A DNA stretch of 64,000 bases from Cladophialophora immunda (GCF_000835495.1 NW_015622544.1:5546855-5610854), one strand, 5' to 3'. Shown: positions 32,401-45,984, numbered from the stretch's first letter. Numbers and translations are program-made. Notes: a model not told the origin generated them from the sequence alone.

Positions 32401-34422
32401 CCGATAGTTCCAACAGTCTGGCGTAACGAAAATGTATCTTTTGGAGAAATTGGGACCCCGGCGACCCGCTACCAGAGCCCTCTCATCTTCACTCGTCACC
32501 GAAGCAGGGCGCGGAAGTAGCACTGAGTCACTGCCATTCGCGCTCGGTCGAGCAAAAAGCTTCAACGGGCCAGGGCTGGTTGGTGATTCCAAAGGATGGT
32601 CATCAGATTGAGCCTGGTTGTGCTCGTGCCTCTTCCTCATAAACTTGCTGAGAAAGCCTTTGCTGTGATCTTTCCCTCCCGGCCCCGGGGCGTAATCATT
32701 ACTCCAAGTCCTATGGGCTTCGAGAGGCGAGGGTCTAGTCATCTCTTGTGCGTCGCGCCTGTCTGCGTAGAAGCGTTCTGAGCTTCCAGATGTTGTGTTG
32801 CTCCTCTCATAAGGGCCTTGAACGTTAACGTTTGAGCGGGGATGACCCGACGCTTTGAGCATAGAGTCGGTGCTGTTGCTCTTGCTATGATCTGGTCGCT
32901 GTCCCTGAGAAGAGGTGCTTGTGGCCGACACAGGGACTGCACTTCCAAGACCAGGGCTCGCACTGGGCGAGGCATCGAACGTCTTGGGCAATAAGCCCGT
33001 GGAACCATCGCCGGAAAGATTAGGGCTATGACGACCTCGATTGTTCATGCTGGTTAGGACGCCCCTTGTGTATTCTGTACGCCCCGCGCCTGGAAGATTC
33101 TCCGGGGGCTTGGGGTCGCTTGGGGTTGAAGAAGCGCTGCTATGTTTGCTGAGAACGGGCATGGTGCTGCTTCGACCTTGGGAATTTCGAGGGCCCAAGC
33201 CTGTCGGAAATTGTGGAGGCATCTGCTTGCCGGGACTTCCTTCTGGGCCAGCCGTGCCCGGTGCACTGCCAAATTCAGATCGGGGAAGATGAGGCGAAGT
33301 TTCCAAATTCCCCTCCGTGGACGCACTCGGAATCATACCAGACTCTCGCCTCCGATGGCCGATTCCTGCACTGGCCGGACCCTCACCTCCTTGTTCAACG
33401 AGACGAGAAATCAGCTTGCGCAACCTCTTGCCTTCTTCGCGTTCGCGAGATTGATCCCAACCAGTATTGCCGCTCGAACAGACCTTTGCGAGCTGTGGGT
33501 AGATGGTCTGATGCATCATGCCCAAATTTCCCCGGCCATTCGGTCCTCGACCCAGGTCGAGAAAATCGGAGCCTTGCAATTTCAATAATCGAAAGGTCTC
33601 CTGCCAATCACTTGAAAACCCATTCGCGGCCAACCAGGCCAGAACTCGGTCCAAAGGCCATTGAGAGGACAATTCGCTTGAGTTACTTCCGGTGACGGCA
33701 GCACTCTGCGCTCGCTGTCGACCTTGGTCCACGCTCCCTTGCGGATTCACTAAGGTTGCGGTCGGGGGTCCTGGAGAGATTGGTTCGTTGATGTCGCGAA
33801 GAGGCAGAGTGAAAGCGGGCCTATTCGATGAAGCAGAAGCAGCACGGCTTTCCCTATTTGCGATATCCGGGTTCGGATGCACGGGATTTGGATATGAGTA
33901 ACTATGAGAAGTAGTGGTGTCAGAATACTTCTGATCCGAGTGAGATAATGAAGGCTCGGAAGTGAATTGAGCATCATATCGAGAGTATGAAGAATAATCA
34001 TCGAGGGGTGGGATGCCGACGCCGGGCCCGAACGAATCGCCAGTCGGGATAAATGTAGCGGACAAGATGGGTTTATCGTTCTGCGGAGGAGGCGGCGGAA
34101 TATTCAGCTGTCGCATGCCGTAGGACAGGTGCTGCCCTTGAGGCTGGGTATGATTTATTGGTGGAGGCGGTGGTATGTTCTGGCCTAAGCCTGATCTTCC
34201 CCATGGCTGCTGCCATCCTGCGCCTGGCAGTCCAAAGACGGTCCCGAGTGGGAGGGCGGAGGGATGTGGCCCTGGCGGAGGAGGAGGGAGATTCGATTGG
34301 AGATACGGTCGAGGAGGAGGCGGTGGAAGATGGCCGAGGGTGCCTTGCCCAGGTGGAGGGGGAGGCCCAGGAATATATTGCTGTTGTCGCTGGTTATCCA
34401 TAATCTGGCTGTTGGATACCAT
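29422..34422 (-). CDS. bck1: MAP kinase kinase kinase, Bck1-like (cell wall integrity)
   Basis: A large exon (34422-29612) and a short last exon (29560-29422), with a GTAAGA...CAG intron that restores VNPTDRPTADTLLRH, the end of the kinase domain. Total about 1649 residues. The order is that of Bck1: a Pro-rich N-terminus, a SAM domain near residues 250-320 (WPLDRVLAWLAANGF), a Ras-association-like region near 640-740 (KRYIFVTPDCWNYRLVDIT), a long disordered Ser-rich part, and a C-terminal kinase (about 1310-1600). Kinase motifs are intact: glycine loop LIGKGTYGRVYLG, AVK lysine, HRDLKADN, SDFG and APE. It acts in the cell-wall-integrity cascade below protein kinase C and phosphorylates the MAPKK. 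Met 34422 is the first ATG. Met 34401 (MDNQRQQQYIPG) is an alternative that may be the one used. Cytosolic. Confidence 0.93.
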
Positions 34423-35755
34423 CCTCCCAAGGTCTATCGCTTGTGAGACAGCGCAGGTAGCAAGTTTGATGATTCGATCAACAACCAAATAACTTCGTTA
34501 TCACCGCAGTTTGGAGAGCGAGAGAATCATTTCCCGCGAGCTGGGATTTCCTAGCTTTTCGGACCTCGATTCTCGCGGTCGCAATCTGGCACAATGCATC
34601 AATGGACACCGTCCCCGGACTTTTCAGCTTTCGGTCGAGCAGAGCGACGAGGCGCACCCTCAGACAAAGCGCAGTATCAAAGACACATGATAGACGTTTG
34701 AGCTCGCCAGCAGGCAGACTAGCGAACAAGCAATGGTGAAGAAGCGGAGTGGACAGCTGATATGCGGCGGCGGAGGTCGTGGGTGTCCGTAGAACTAAGG
34801 AAGGGGGGAGAACGCCACGTGCGGTTTGGTGACGGGCGACAGACACAGATATATCCGCAGATAGTGCGTCGGCGCCTTGATTGAGAGGGGGGTAAGCGAA
34901 GCAGGACGTCGACGACGGTGAGAAATGAGAAAGTCGCAGGCCGAGCGAAGTGTACTGGGTACGGACTCTGTGGCTGATGAGCGGCACCTGCGATTTGGGG
35001 CGGAAGGAAGAAGGAAGGCTGATTAGGCAGGCCTACGAAGCCGGAAGAGGCTAGGATGGGGCTAATGAGGCTGTCGGCAAGGATGCCCAATAGAGGCGCC
35101 GGAATAAGCGCGTACCTGGAGGGATAGGCCTCGAGGGGCTGCTGGGTATCGCTACTGGCCACCAGCCCGGCGAGATCAACAAACAATGCTGGGCGCCGGC
35201 CGGGGTGGGTGTGAGCTCGTAGCACGGGGCACTCGTACTCGTAAGGACGCCCTGAGCACTCACCTCGAGTTGCCCTCCTAGGCATAGTGGGCATGCCTAG
35301 GTAAGCTGTGCACCCAGATCGCCCAGCAGACACATCGAGCACTTAACTGGTATAACAGCTTAGAATAACTCACATAAGGATGCTTGTGCGAATGATAACA
35401 ATTCTCACAAGCTTTGGTCGGTCGTGGTGGGCTGATGTTGCGCGTCACATCATACCACTCTTGCATCACCCAGCATCATGATCCCAGCTTTTTACCTCTT
35501 GCATCTGCTTCTTTCAATCCCCATTGACGGTAAGGTTCATCTCAACATCTAGGTCTCGAAGCATCTTCTGCATGTTGCCGGCCTTCCGCTGCAGAGCTCA
35601 ATGCTTATCCCACCGATCTGATCGGATCGTGTCGTGGATTTCTTATAAGTTTAACCTCGCGCCCCAGCTCTCTCAGTGTTGCTTCCTGTTCATCGTCTCT
35701 CATTCCTCTTCTTTTTCTCTGATATCTTGCCGTGTGCTCGTGCCCAATCCCTATC
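34423..35755. other. Divergent promoter region of MAPKKK and pyruvate decarboxylase
   Basis: The two genes point away from each other over about 1.3 kb. The stretch before 35756 is pyrimidine-rich (for example CTCTTCTTTTTCTCT near 35705), as in strongly expressed fungal genes. Minus-strand open frames here are likely 5' leader. Confidence 0.55.
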
Positions 35756-37603
35756 ATGTCCGACATCCGTTACACCGAGCTGAGGGAGCCCGTCGATGTG
35801 GCTACTTATCTCTTCACTAGGCTCAAGCAGATCGGCATCGACTCCGTCCACGGTCTGCCCGGCGATTTCAATCTAGTAGCTCTTGATTACCTTGAAGGTT
35901 GTGGGCTTCAATGGGTGGGCAATTGCAACGAGCTCAACGCGGGCTATGCTGCCGATGGCTATGCTCGAGTCAAAGGGATATCGGCCATCATCACCACCTT
36001 TGGGGTGGGAGAGCTATCTCTCCTCAATGCAACCGCGGGAAGGCGAGTCACGTGGTACTGGAGTGCCTCTCGGATTGTCTTGACTGACTCTGCAATCTAG
36101 CTTTGCCGAGTTCGTGCCTGTGGTGCATATTGTCGGGACACCGAGCACCATATCGCAGAAAAATGGCATGCTTCTGCATCACACCCTGGGCAATGGCAAC
36201 TTCAACGTTTTCGCTGAAATGGCGGGCCATCTGGCACTGGAAGTCGCCAAATTGACGGACCCTCGCGACATTGCCTCACAAATCGACCATGCACTTCGCG
36301 AGTGCTATCTGCTCAGCCGGCCCGTTTACTTGACACTCCCGACGGACATGGTCAAACGGAAGGTGGAGGGTCAAAGACTCAGGACCAAACTGGACCTTAG
36401 CCCGCACAAGAACGACCCAGAAAAGGAAGACTACGTGGTCGACGTGGTCCTGAAGTATCTGACAGCTGCCAAGAATCCCGTTATTCTGGTTGACAGCTGC
36501 GCCATCCGTCACCGCGTATTGCCCGAGACCCACGAGCTGATTGTGAAGTCCGGTCTTCCAGTGTTCGTTGCGCCTATGGGCAAAGGGGCCGTCGATGAAA
36601 CTTTACCTACCTTTGGCGGGATCTACGCAGGCGCTGCCTCCAATCCAGGAGTCCAGGAGCGCGTCGAAGAGGCTGACTTGCTCCTCACTATCGGCAGTGT
36701 CAAATCCGACTTCAACACTGCCGGATTCTCCTATAGAACCTCACAGCTGAAGACGATCGACTTCCACAGTACATATATGCGCGTACGATATTCAGAATAT
36801 CCCGGTGTTGGCATGAAAGGTGTCCTTCGCAAACTCATCGACCGACTGCCCAAGCTGAATGTTCAGCCTGGACCTACACTGCATGAGAAACCGATCCCCG
36901 AAGACGCAAATCCCAACGACCCTACCATCACGCACCAGTGGTTTTGGCCACGATTGGGACAGTGGCTACGGGATGGTGACATTGTGCTCACTGAGACGGG
37001 AACGTCCAACTATGGCATATTTGAGACGAGATTCCCCAAAAATGTGATAAACATTAGTCAGATCCTATGGGGAAGCATTGGCTATGCGACTGGCGCGTGC
37101 CAGGGTGTGGCATTGGCTGCCAAAGAGCTAGATGGCAACCGCCGGACAATCCTCTTCACTGGCGACGGCAGCTTTCAGCTCACTTGCCAGGAAGTGAGCA
37201 CGATGATCCGACATAACCTCAACCCGATCATTTTCATAGTCTGCAACGACGGCTACACCATCGAACGCTTCATCCACGGTATGAAGGCGACATACAATGA
37301 CATCCAAAACTGGAAGTACAAGGATCTGGTCCCAGCCTTTGGAGCCACCGAGGGCAGCTACAAAACATACCAAGTCAAAACCAAGGATGACCTCCATGCT
37401 TTGTTCCAGGACGAAACCTTTTCAAAAGCTCCCTATCTGCAGCTGGTGGAGATGTACATGCCGTGGGATGATTCCCCGGCAGGATGTAAGTGCAACGCCC
37501 CGTTCGAGGTCAGATGTGTGACTCAAGGCTAACCAATAACACAGTATCTGTTACTGCGGCTGCCAGTGCTCGGAATAATGCCAAAATGCTCGAGACCTCC
37601 TAG
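35756..37603 (+). CDS. Pyruvate decarboxylase (thiamine-diphosphate enzyme)
   Basis: Three exons, 35756-36042, 36101-37485 and 37545-37603, total 576 residues, normal for fungal pyruvate decarboxylases. The enzyme decarboxylates pyruvate to acetaldehyde in the cytosol. Seen: the catalytic Glu in [17 protein letters not shown], the catalytic His pair in [10 protein letters not shown] (near residue 122), and the thiamine-diphosphate/Mg motif GDGSFQLT ending in CNDGYT (from residue 447). The C-terminus [17 protein letters not shown] fits. The first intron can only restore the conserved [15 protein letters not shown] if its donor is GC (AG|GCGAGT), paired with a normal CTGAC branch point and TAG acceptor. 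No GT donor in phase gives as good a joint. A phenylpyruvate or indolepyruvate decarboxylase is less likely from the blocks seen. Confidence 0.92.
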
Positions 37604-38445
37604 ACATTTCCATAGACACGGTGTTGATGATGGACACACAGAAAAGGCTCGCGTAGGCTGAGAGGGATCACATATAGACGAGGCTGAGGAACAGCTGGAG
37701 GGTAATGGACAAGACTGGCAACCACTCATTGTCCCCAAGTAATGCACTCTCTGACCCATCAATCCTCCCATTCTGTGTGAGGGATTCTGCCTTGCCCTGC
37801 CTCACTCGCCATACCGCGGTAGGCTCAATCTATTAGGCGTCAAAGGCTGTTTGCTTCTCTTGGTTTGTGGTGCCTGGAATGTTGGTGCCGAATCTCGCCT
37901 AACGCTGCCTGCGGGATTGTTGTAAGCAAGCAGCTGCGCGCCCTGTGATTGGATCGACAACACACACCCTGGCTTACTAGCGGATACACGGTCTCGAGGC
38001 TCAGTCACACAGACGCAGCACACAGCCGAGAGATATGTTTCGCCAACCTGCACGCCGCCTTTCCATTATCTCCCGCTGTCGACCGGCACGAGAAGGCTGT
38101 CTGCGGTGACGGATCCCCAACTGTTTCTTTCTGCATCGGCATCTATATGATGTAGAGATGCTTCCATAATGCCCTCGATGCATAGCGGATGTCCTGGCTA
38201 TCGGGCTACTCCCATTCAACTTCCCCGTCGCGCTGTCAGGTGAGAAGACTGCGTTGTGCGTTGAACTTGTGACCCTCCCAACAACCGGTCTCTCTCAAAG
38301 GGGACGCTGACAGTGTGCACTTGCCCAAATGCCTCACGCGTCGTCAACAGCTTGAGAAGGGCATTTCTGCCGTGCGCCGAGGAATTCCGTCGTTTGTCAC
38401 CTTGACCCGCGTCCCAGATTTGCATTCAGATTCACAAACGACAAG
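37604..38445. other. Intergenic, no gene recognised
   Basis: 3' flank of pyruvate decarboxylase and promoter of the sterol glucosyltransferase. No protein-like frame. Confidence 0.55.
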
Positions 38446-41400
38446 ATGTCGAACCTCGAGTCTCCTCCGTCCAAGAAGAGCGGCCTCCGCAAACTTCACA
38501 TGCGACACACAAACCTCAATCGCCTACCTTCATCCCATATCCCCTCTCGCCTGCGGCTAGGCGACGATGCCCAAGAAGACGTGACCGCCCCCAACCGAGG
38601 CTCAAACACGCCCGCCCAATACATGAATCAATCCATCTTTTCCATGATTGCGGCCGCCGGGTCGCGAACCGACTTTAACACGAGATTCGACGAGTCCAGC
38701 GATAGTGAAGATGAGATCCCCGGGGAACAAGAACAGACGGCCACAGACAATGCATCACTCCCGGTTGCTTCAGAGACGGGGTCCAGGGAGGCACAATCTA
38801 CGGCAACAAAGGGCGAGAAAAACGCTGGTGAGAAGAAGGGTAAGCGGCTTTCAAGTCAGCGGCTGGTTCAGTCGTTGCCGCGTCTCTCGGTGAGATCGAT
38901 GCGCAAGAAAGAGGGCACGCCCCGACAAGATCCAAGTCCTGAGAGTGACGTGACCTCGGAGTCTTCGAGGAGCAATCCACGAGATGCACCTGTTCTGAGT
39001 CGGTTGATCACTGCAGAGGCCCAGTTTCAGGAGAGCGCAGAAGGTCAAGACCCGATGGTAGAATCCCCTACAGCCTTGAGGTCAAGAAGCAGAGGCGAGT
39101 CGACGCCGCAGACGCTCCTGGCGACGCGGTTGATGGAGATCTTTGGATTTGAAGTGCCCGAACCCGTGGTCGCGGAATATCCGTGTTGGCTGTTGCAAAG
39201 CGTGCTCCTGCAAGGCTATCTGTACATCACCAAGCAACACATTTGCTTCTATGCATATCTGCCCAAGAAATCACACACTGTCGCCAAAACCGGATACCTC
39301 TCAAAAAAGGGCAGATCGACTTCCAAATACAAAAGATACTGGTTTTCCCTCAAGGGGGATGTCTTGTCCTACTACTCCGATGCCTCCAACCTCTATTTCC
39401 CATCCGGAAATATCGACCTCAGGTACGGTATATCTGCAAATCTCTCCAACGACAAGGACAAAGGGAAGTCCAAGGACTGCAAAGATTTCTCTGTCACGAC
39501 CGACCATCGCACATACCACTTTCGAGCAGACACTGCTTCGAGCGCCAAGGAATGGGTACAGACTCTGCAGAAAACGATCTTCCGCTCCCACAACGACGGA
39601 GACAGCGTGAAGATTTCTTTACCAATTGAAAATATCATTGACTTTGAGGAGAGTCCGGTGGTCGAATTCGCTGAGACGGTCAAAATTAGAGTGATCGAAA
39701 GTGAAGATTCGTATGCCATTGACGAAGTAAGGACCACTTACCATACCCACCTTTGTTTTGCTGCACTAACTCCTGTAGTATTTCTTCTCCTTTTTCAGCT
39801 TTGGTCAAGATGCACTCAACGTGCTCGGAAGCCTACTCACGGAAGCTCCCGCCAGGAGGGCGTCGGAAGACGTACTGTCGCCAACAAGAAAGGTCGAGCC
39901 ATTCTCCAGTCCTAGAACTAGGCCAACACCTCACCGACATTCTTCGGACGTTGTAGCAGGGAGTCCGAGGGCTCAGTCGAGTCCGCCTCTCAAGGACAGT
40001 GTTAGAGCCACCCTGCTACCGTTTTCCGTTGGCAACGATGGCAGAATGTCTCCGAGAATAAGCGGAGAGTTCCCTCGTGGCCATAGTCCTTCACGTTCTA
40101 GCAACGAGTTTACGGGGGAATACGGTCGAGCTAGTTTTGAGCGAGGGCGAAGAAGCGGAAGTACGAGCCGTCTTGAGGTGAACAAGTCAAAACGAACAAC
40201 CCGGTCACCTCTCGCGAGGCACCACGACTCTGAAGATTCATATGTTCAGTCTATCGACAAGGAAACAGATTCGTCTACCGCGCCTCTATCGCCGCGGGCA
40301 GAAGCACAAATGTCAGCAAGTCAAATCTTGACCAGGAGCGACGTTTTTCACCAGCCGGCGATTCATCGAATGGAGACATTGGCATCCATGTCTACGGAAC
40401 CCACAAGGAAATCATCGGACGGGGGGACAATCTTGTCAAGCTCCCCACAACGAGGAGACACATTTCCCATCCCTATCCGAGGCGCACATGAGCCGCAAAC
40501 GGACCGACTAGCGACAACGCAGAATGAATTCCTCTCATCGGAACTGGAACCAGGCAAAACTTATGTGAGGAACAGTTCCTCGCCGACACTGCAGGATCTG
40601 GTCAAAGCCGGATCTTACCCTCTGCAACGAGCTGGAGCTTTTGCTGACTACCTCAAAAGCCGGTCCAGCTCGATGAGAAAGCTTCTAGCCACTGAATCCA
40701 TGTCCTATCTGGAAAAGGTATCAGGCATGTGGGCTGGAAGTAGGAAGCATTATGGAGAAAACGAGGGCGTCGTGCCCGACGACAGAGGCGTTGATCCGGA
40801 AGATGAGGAAGCCAACGTCGGCCACGGCGATCGCTTTCGCGCACATTTCGCATTACCTGCTACGGAGAAATTACAAGCCACCTACTTTGGCTTTCTGCAT
40901 CGGGTCCTCCCGTTGTATGGCAAGATATACATCAGCAATCGAAAATTCTGCTTTCGAAGTCTCCTACCGGGGACGCGGACCAAGCTGGTGTTGCCGTTGA
41001 AAGACATTGAGAATGTGGACAAAGAGAAAGGATTCCGGTTTGGCTATCACGGCCTTGTCTTGGTGATCCGCGGACACGAGGAATTGTTCTTCGAGTTCAG
41101 CTCGGCCGAACATCGCGACGATTGCACGGTGACGCTGCTGCACAGCTTAGAAACAGCTCGCTACATGGCCGAGTCCGGCGTCCTTGCCAAAGCGGACGAG
41201 GATGACGCAGAAATTGCCAAAGAAGAACACCGCAAGCTCCAAGAAGCCCGCCGCACCTCGACGGCGGGCGATCATGCTCTGGTCCTGCCCGACACCGCCG
41301 AGACAATTTACAGTCACAAGGATGAAGAACCATCAGGGCCGGTGCTGTTCGATGATCCTCGCGCTTCAATCATCAACCTCTCCAAACCTAGTGCTTCACT

Positions 41401-43074
41401 ACGCATTACGTGTCTCACAATCGGTTCAAGAGGTGATGTGCAGCCTTACATCGCCTTGTGCAAGGGTCTGCTAGCAGAGGGCCACCGCCCGCGGATTGCG
41501 ACACACGCTGAATTCGGCCCCTGGGTCCAGAAGCACGGGATAGATTTCAGACCTGTGGATGGTGACCCGGCCGAGTTGATGCGCATCTGTGTCGAGAACG
41601 GCATGTTCACATACTCGTTTCTACGGGAAGCCTCGGCGAAGTTCCGCACCTGGATCGATGAACTTCTCACCTCAGCCTGGGCTGCATGTCAAGAGTCGGA
41701 CCTCCTGATCGAATCCCCCTCGGCCATGGCAGGCATCCACATCGCCGAAGCTCTAGGCATCCCTTACTTTCGCGCCTTCACCATGCCGTGGACCCGCACG
41801 CGTGCATACCCGCACGCCTTTGCCGTTCCCGAGCACAAAATCGGGGGAGCGTACAACTACTACTCGTACGTCATGTTTGACAATGTCTTCTGGAAGGCCA
41901 TTGCGGGGCAAGTCAATCGGTGGCGCAAGAAAGAGTTGGGCTTGAGGAGCACCAATCTGGACAAGATGCAGCCCAACAAGGTGCCCTTCTTGTACAATTT
42001 CAGCCCGCATGTGGTGGCCCCGCCGCTGGATTACAGCGACTGGGTCAGAGTGACGGGGTATTGGTTCCTTGACGAAGCCTCGGACTGGACCCCTCCTACC
42101 GACCTGACGGATTTCATCAAGAAGGCTCGAGACGACAAGAAGAAACTCGTATACATTGGCTTCGGCAGCATCGTGGTCTCGGACCCCGCAGCCCTCACCA
42201 AGACGGTCGTAGACTCGGTCCTCAAGGCTGACGTGCGCTGCATCCTTTCCAAGGGCTGGTCCGACCGCCTCGGCGACCCGCAGGCTGTCAAGGCAGAAGT
42301 CCCCTTACCCCCAGACATCTTCCAGATCAAGTCGGCGCCGCACGACTGGCTGTTCCGCCAGATTGACGCGGCGTGCCATCACGGCGGCGCGGGGACCACT
42401 GGCGCCAGTCTCCGAGCGGGACTCCCGACGGTCGTCAAACCCTTCTTCGGCGACCAGTTCTTTTTCGGGTCGAGAGTAGAAGATCTTGGCGTGGGCATTT
42501 GCTTGAAGAAAGTCAACGTGAGTCTATTCTCGAGGGCGCTTTGGGAGGCGACGCACAGCGAGCGGATGATAGTCAAGGCGAGGTTGTTGGGGGAGCAAAT
42601 CCGCAAGGTGAGAGATTTTCCTCCCTCCCTCTTTAACTTCCGATTTGCCCACAGCTTTTTTGTTCGCGATCAAGATGAAGAAACCGGGAAATGAAGACGG
42701 TACTAATGTCGGTTCGACAGGAGAACGGCGTACAAACCGCGATCCAAGCAATCTACCGCGACCTCGAGTATGCCAGGTCACTAGTCCGAGCCCGGGCCGC
42801 GATCCAACAACAGGGCGCTGCCGCCGCGGCTGGAGGAGCAGCTGGGCTGACCGCGATCGATCTCCTCGACGAGGGCGACGACATTGAAGAGTCCTGGACA
42901 TTTATCGGAGACGAAAGCGATCCGGACATCCAGCGGCGGATGCAAGAGTGGGACACTACGGCGACAGGCCCTACTCCTGTGCGCGGGAGGGCGCCTCGGG
43001 TGAGCCTGGATCGAGCGAGGCTGGCGGCCATGCAGGGCGTCGAACCGGTCAGAAAGGCGAGTATCAAGAGATGA
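38446..43074 (+). CDS. atg26: Sterol 3-beta-glucosyltransferase (UGT51/Atg26 type)
   Basis: Exons 38446-39726, 39779-42607 and 42721-43074 join in phase to 1487 residues, the usual size. The domain order is diagnostic. First GRAM starts near residue 226 ([18 protein letters not shown]). The PH domain is at about 280-385 ([20 protein letters not shown]). Second GRAM is at about 778-890 ([19 protein letters not shown]). The catalytic UDP-glycosyltransferase starts near 967 ([19 protein letters not shown]) and carries the nucleotide-binding loop [19 protein letters not shown]. It transfers glucose from UDP-glucose to ergosterol-type sterols at membranes. In some yeasts and plant pathogens it is needed for pexophagy. 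The first intron was placed by the conserved [14 protein letters not shown] block. N-terminal and inter-GRAM parts are Ser-rich and disordered. Confidence 0.95.
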
Positions 43075-43642
43075 TCAAGAGATGATCAATAATACGACGA
43101 CGACGTCTTCCTGTTGGACATGCACGGGCCGAGAACATCATGCGAAACACGTACGATGCTGAAGCAGGGTAGGACGAGGTAGAAAACCAGGGCCCAGGAA
43201 AATGATCAGAGCGCGACTTGGGAGCAATCGGATTGTGACGGGAAACAGGGAATCAATCATGGGTGATGTCGATGGGTTGCACAGCGTGGGCGTTCCGGGG
43301 GGTTTTATGGGTGAATTGTGCTTGTGCTTGTCGCAAAGACCACGCAGATGTGTTAGAGCCTGTTTGTTTGTTTTTTAAGCTCTCTTCTTCTTGGAGGAGA
43401 AGAAGAGTTTAGAGTCCGTTTCGCCCCATGATTCGGAACCGACATGGCGTTCGCCGGGTGTTAAGGGCAAAGGGGACCTATCATCGACTTTGCGGAAGTG
43501 TTCATGCAAACAGGGAGCAGCGACCCTGGAGTACGATTGTTGTTTGGTTCGAACCTTTGACGACGTCACGAGTGTCAGATAGATCTAACGGAAGAGACAG
43601 ACTAGGGGCTTTAGACATGAGATCCGGTAATCCGGGTTTTTT

Positions 43643-43662
43643 GGGGGGGGGGGGGGGGGGGG
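43643..43662 (+). repeat. Poly-G homopolymer (20 G)
   Basis: Twenty consecutive G residues preceded by a T run, in intergenic DNA. Confidence 0.9.
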
Positions 43663-45154
43663 AAAGGGTGGGCAATTTGTAACGGGGAATCTTAGACTTT
43701 CAGTGCCGCTGAACTCGATGTGTGTTTCCCATTCGTGTTTGGTCTTCTGGGATGCTTTTTGCCACGGTTTCCCGGGTTCGTGTTTGAAGAAGGCCATGGG
43801 TGTTTTGTGGTGGTGCATGCTTTCATCACACCACATGGAAAAGCGAGGGGATAACATGAGGTCGCTGCGGAGTACTTTGGACAGGGTGTGGCCGCCGGTT
43901 GTCGATTTCCGCCATTCACCGGGCCTCGTGTATCGTATGGAGTTTCCCGCAGCAGGACCTGGAGTCTCTCTCTTATTGCGTTGTGTCGGAGCGCGATAAT
44001 GCGGATGCTCTACACGAGCGAGGAGTCCCTTTCATAGGTTGTCCAGTCCGCTGAGAAGGGCAAAAACCATCTGATGTCTCGCATGGAGAATTGTCCCGGC
44101 CGCCAAGGGAATTCGCTGCCTGGCTCCCGCTTGGCTCTCTGGCGGCGCTCCAGTGGTCTGAGATTTTGATGCTCTGGAGGGAAAACACCTAAATAGGCAT
44201 ATTTGCGGGTGGATACGACTGAGGCTTTGAAGTGGCCTTGAAGATCGTGACCTAGGTATGTAGTCAATAGGAATGGAGCCGGCGCGGAAAGGGAAGATGC
44301 GGATCAATCAAAGGTCAAACTTTGGTTTTTGGGGGAGGGGGGAGACGAGCTCTTCAGACTTGCTCGCCAGCTTGTGTCTTTAGCGAGAAGGGTCCGGCGT
44401 CCCTGCAGCAGTGCCAAAATTTGGGAGCTCGTCTGACTGTCCCTGACTGCAGTAAACACCATGAATAGAAGCGTGACAAATTGTCATTTCTTTTTTGTCA
44501 GGTTGGATCCTCAAAATCGAGCTTGTCAGACACGGGACCACCTCTTGAACCTAGCGTACCCATTTTGGAGGAAGCTTTGGTGCTGGTGGATTCGGCGTTA
44601 CTTCGAGGTTGCGTTAGCGGCGTGGGTAGATGCCATGCGTCGAGGAGACCACGCAGACAGTTAGAGAGAGACACCAAGACACGGTCGCGTGATGGAAAGA
44701 GGCAAGTTGCATGCAGGTAGTTGACGCACGAGGGCGGAGACGTCGAGGCGCGGGACCTGGAACTGGCATGTCAAATCATGAATGACGAGGATGGACTCCG
44801 TACAAGTAGTGATGAACCCAAGTTTACGGGATCCTTAACAAGTAGGTAGAACCAAGCAAGGGGGGGCGTCGTGGAGACCGAGGAAGGATTTTAAATCCGG
44901 TATTGGTTGATGGATGGTGCTTGTTCTGGTCGCGAAGAAAGAGGTGGAGCAGGGAGGGGAGCAGGAGGATGGATAAATTTCCCGAACTCGAGCCGAGCAT
45001 GATTGGGCGGTTGGAGAGAAAAGGGAGCTGGCCAGCAGGTGAGAACGCCGCGCCGTGATTGGAAGACGGGGCAGGACGAGTAGTCGAGCTCGAGAGGAGC
45101 CGGGGAGATAGATTTCTTGGGATTCTGGAAGCTTTATCCGGCTCAACAGAAGAT

Positions 45155-45228
45155 GGCGGTGGTAGAGTGGTGCAGTGGTAGAGTGGTAGAGTCGTGGATG
45201 GTGGAGTGTTGGAGTGGTGGAGTGGCTG
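45155..45228 (+). repeat. GTGGTAGAGTGG-type degenerate minisatellite
   Basis: Repeated GTGGTAGAGTGG, GTGGAGTG and GGAGTGGTGG units over about 70 bp. No coding function is supported. Confidence 0.8.
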
Positions 45229-45439
45229 AGCTAGAAAGGATGGTCCGGGACATCTGGAGATGGAGCCATTATTATGATTTGCGAGCGGGCCAGGCCGGGG
45301 AGGAAGTGGTAACGTGTGTTGCTCGTGCTTATATGCATGCAGAGAGGGCCTGAGGTAAATACAAATCACTTGGCGCAGGCAGGACATACCACGTCCGGTG
45401 TAGGCAGGGAGTTGGATGGATGATGGAATGTCAAATGAT

Positions 45440-45530
45440 GGCGGTGGTGGCAAGGGCGGCGGCGGAGGCGGCGGCGGCGGCGAGGATGAGGACGAGGACG
45501 AAGACGAGGACGAGGACGACGATGACATGG
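45440..45530 (+). repeat. GGC and GAGGAC trinucleotide/hexanucleotide repeat block
   Basis: A GGC-rich run passes into GAGGACGAGGAC repeats. All frames stay open, which explains the long poly-Gly/Asp/Glu and poly-Ser/Pro open frames on the two strands. Confidence 0.85.
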
Positions 45531-45984
45531 ATGAGGCAGCAGAGAGTCAGATCTTGTCTCAGCAGGGAGGGCTTGTCATCCTCGTGCATTGCATCGGATC
45601 CTACCAGTAGAGCAAGAATAGGTACCGAGTAGGTATGAACAGTACTCCGTCCTTGTACAGTATTGTCATTGCGCTTTCTCTCTAAAAACAAGCCATGTGC
45701 AATTGGGCGAATAAAGAGCCGGACAAGAGTCACCAGAGGACTCAGAATAACGATTAGGCAGCCGGGCCATCAGATGAGCGCGAGAACGAAGGAAATTAAG
45801 CTCGGTGACAAGTAGTGCTTGACCAGTGGGTAGTAATAGTCATGGCAATAGTACGGAACTGGATCTGCACTACAAGTAGTAGCGAGGACGCTGGCTTGCA
45901 CTCGTAGCTAATGCCCCCAGCTTGGCCAGAACTTGTCCTTGGTAATTAATCCATAGTACTCCGTACCGTGTAGTCCGTACCGAG

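Noticed and set aside
34478..35342. Long minus frames upstream of the MAPKKK
   Set aside because: They lie in the 5' leader/promoter of the kinase gene and have no conserved content.
43540..43560. GGTTCGAACC resembling a tRNA B box
   Set aside because: No matching A box at the right distance and no acceptor-stem pairing around it.
44824..45610. Open frames with poly-Ser/Pro (minus) and poly-Gly/Asp/Glu (plus)
   Set aside because: They are produced by GGC and GAGGAC repeats that have no stops in any frame. There is no conserved block, signal peptide or splice support.
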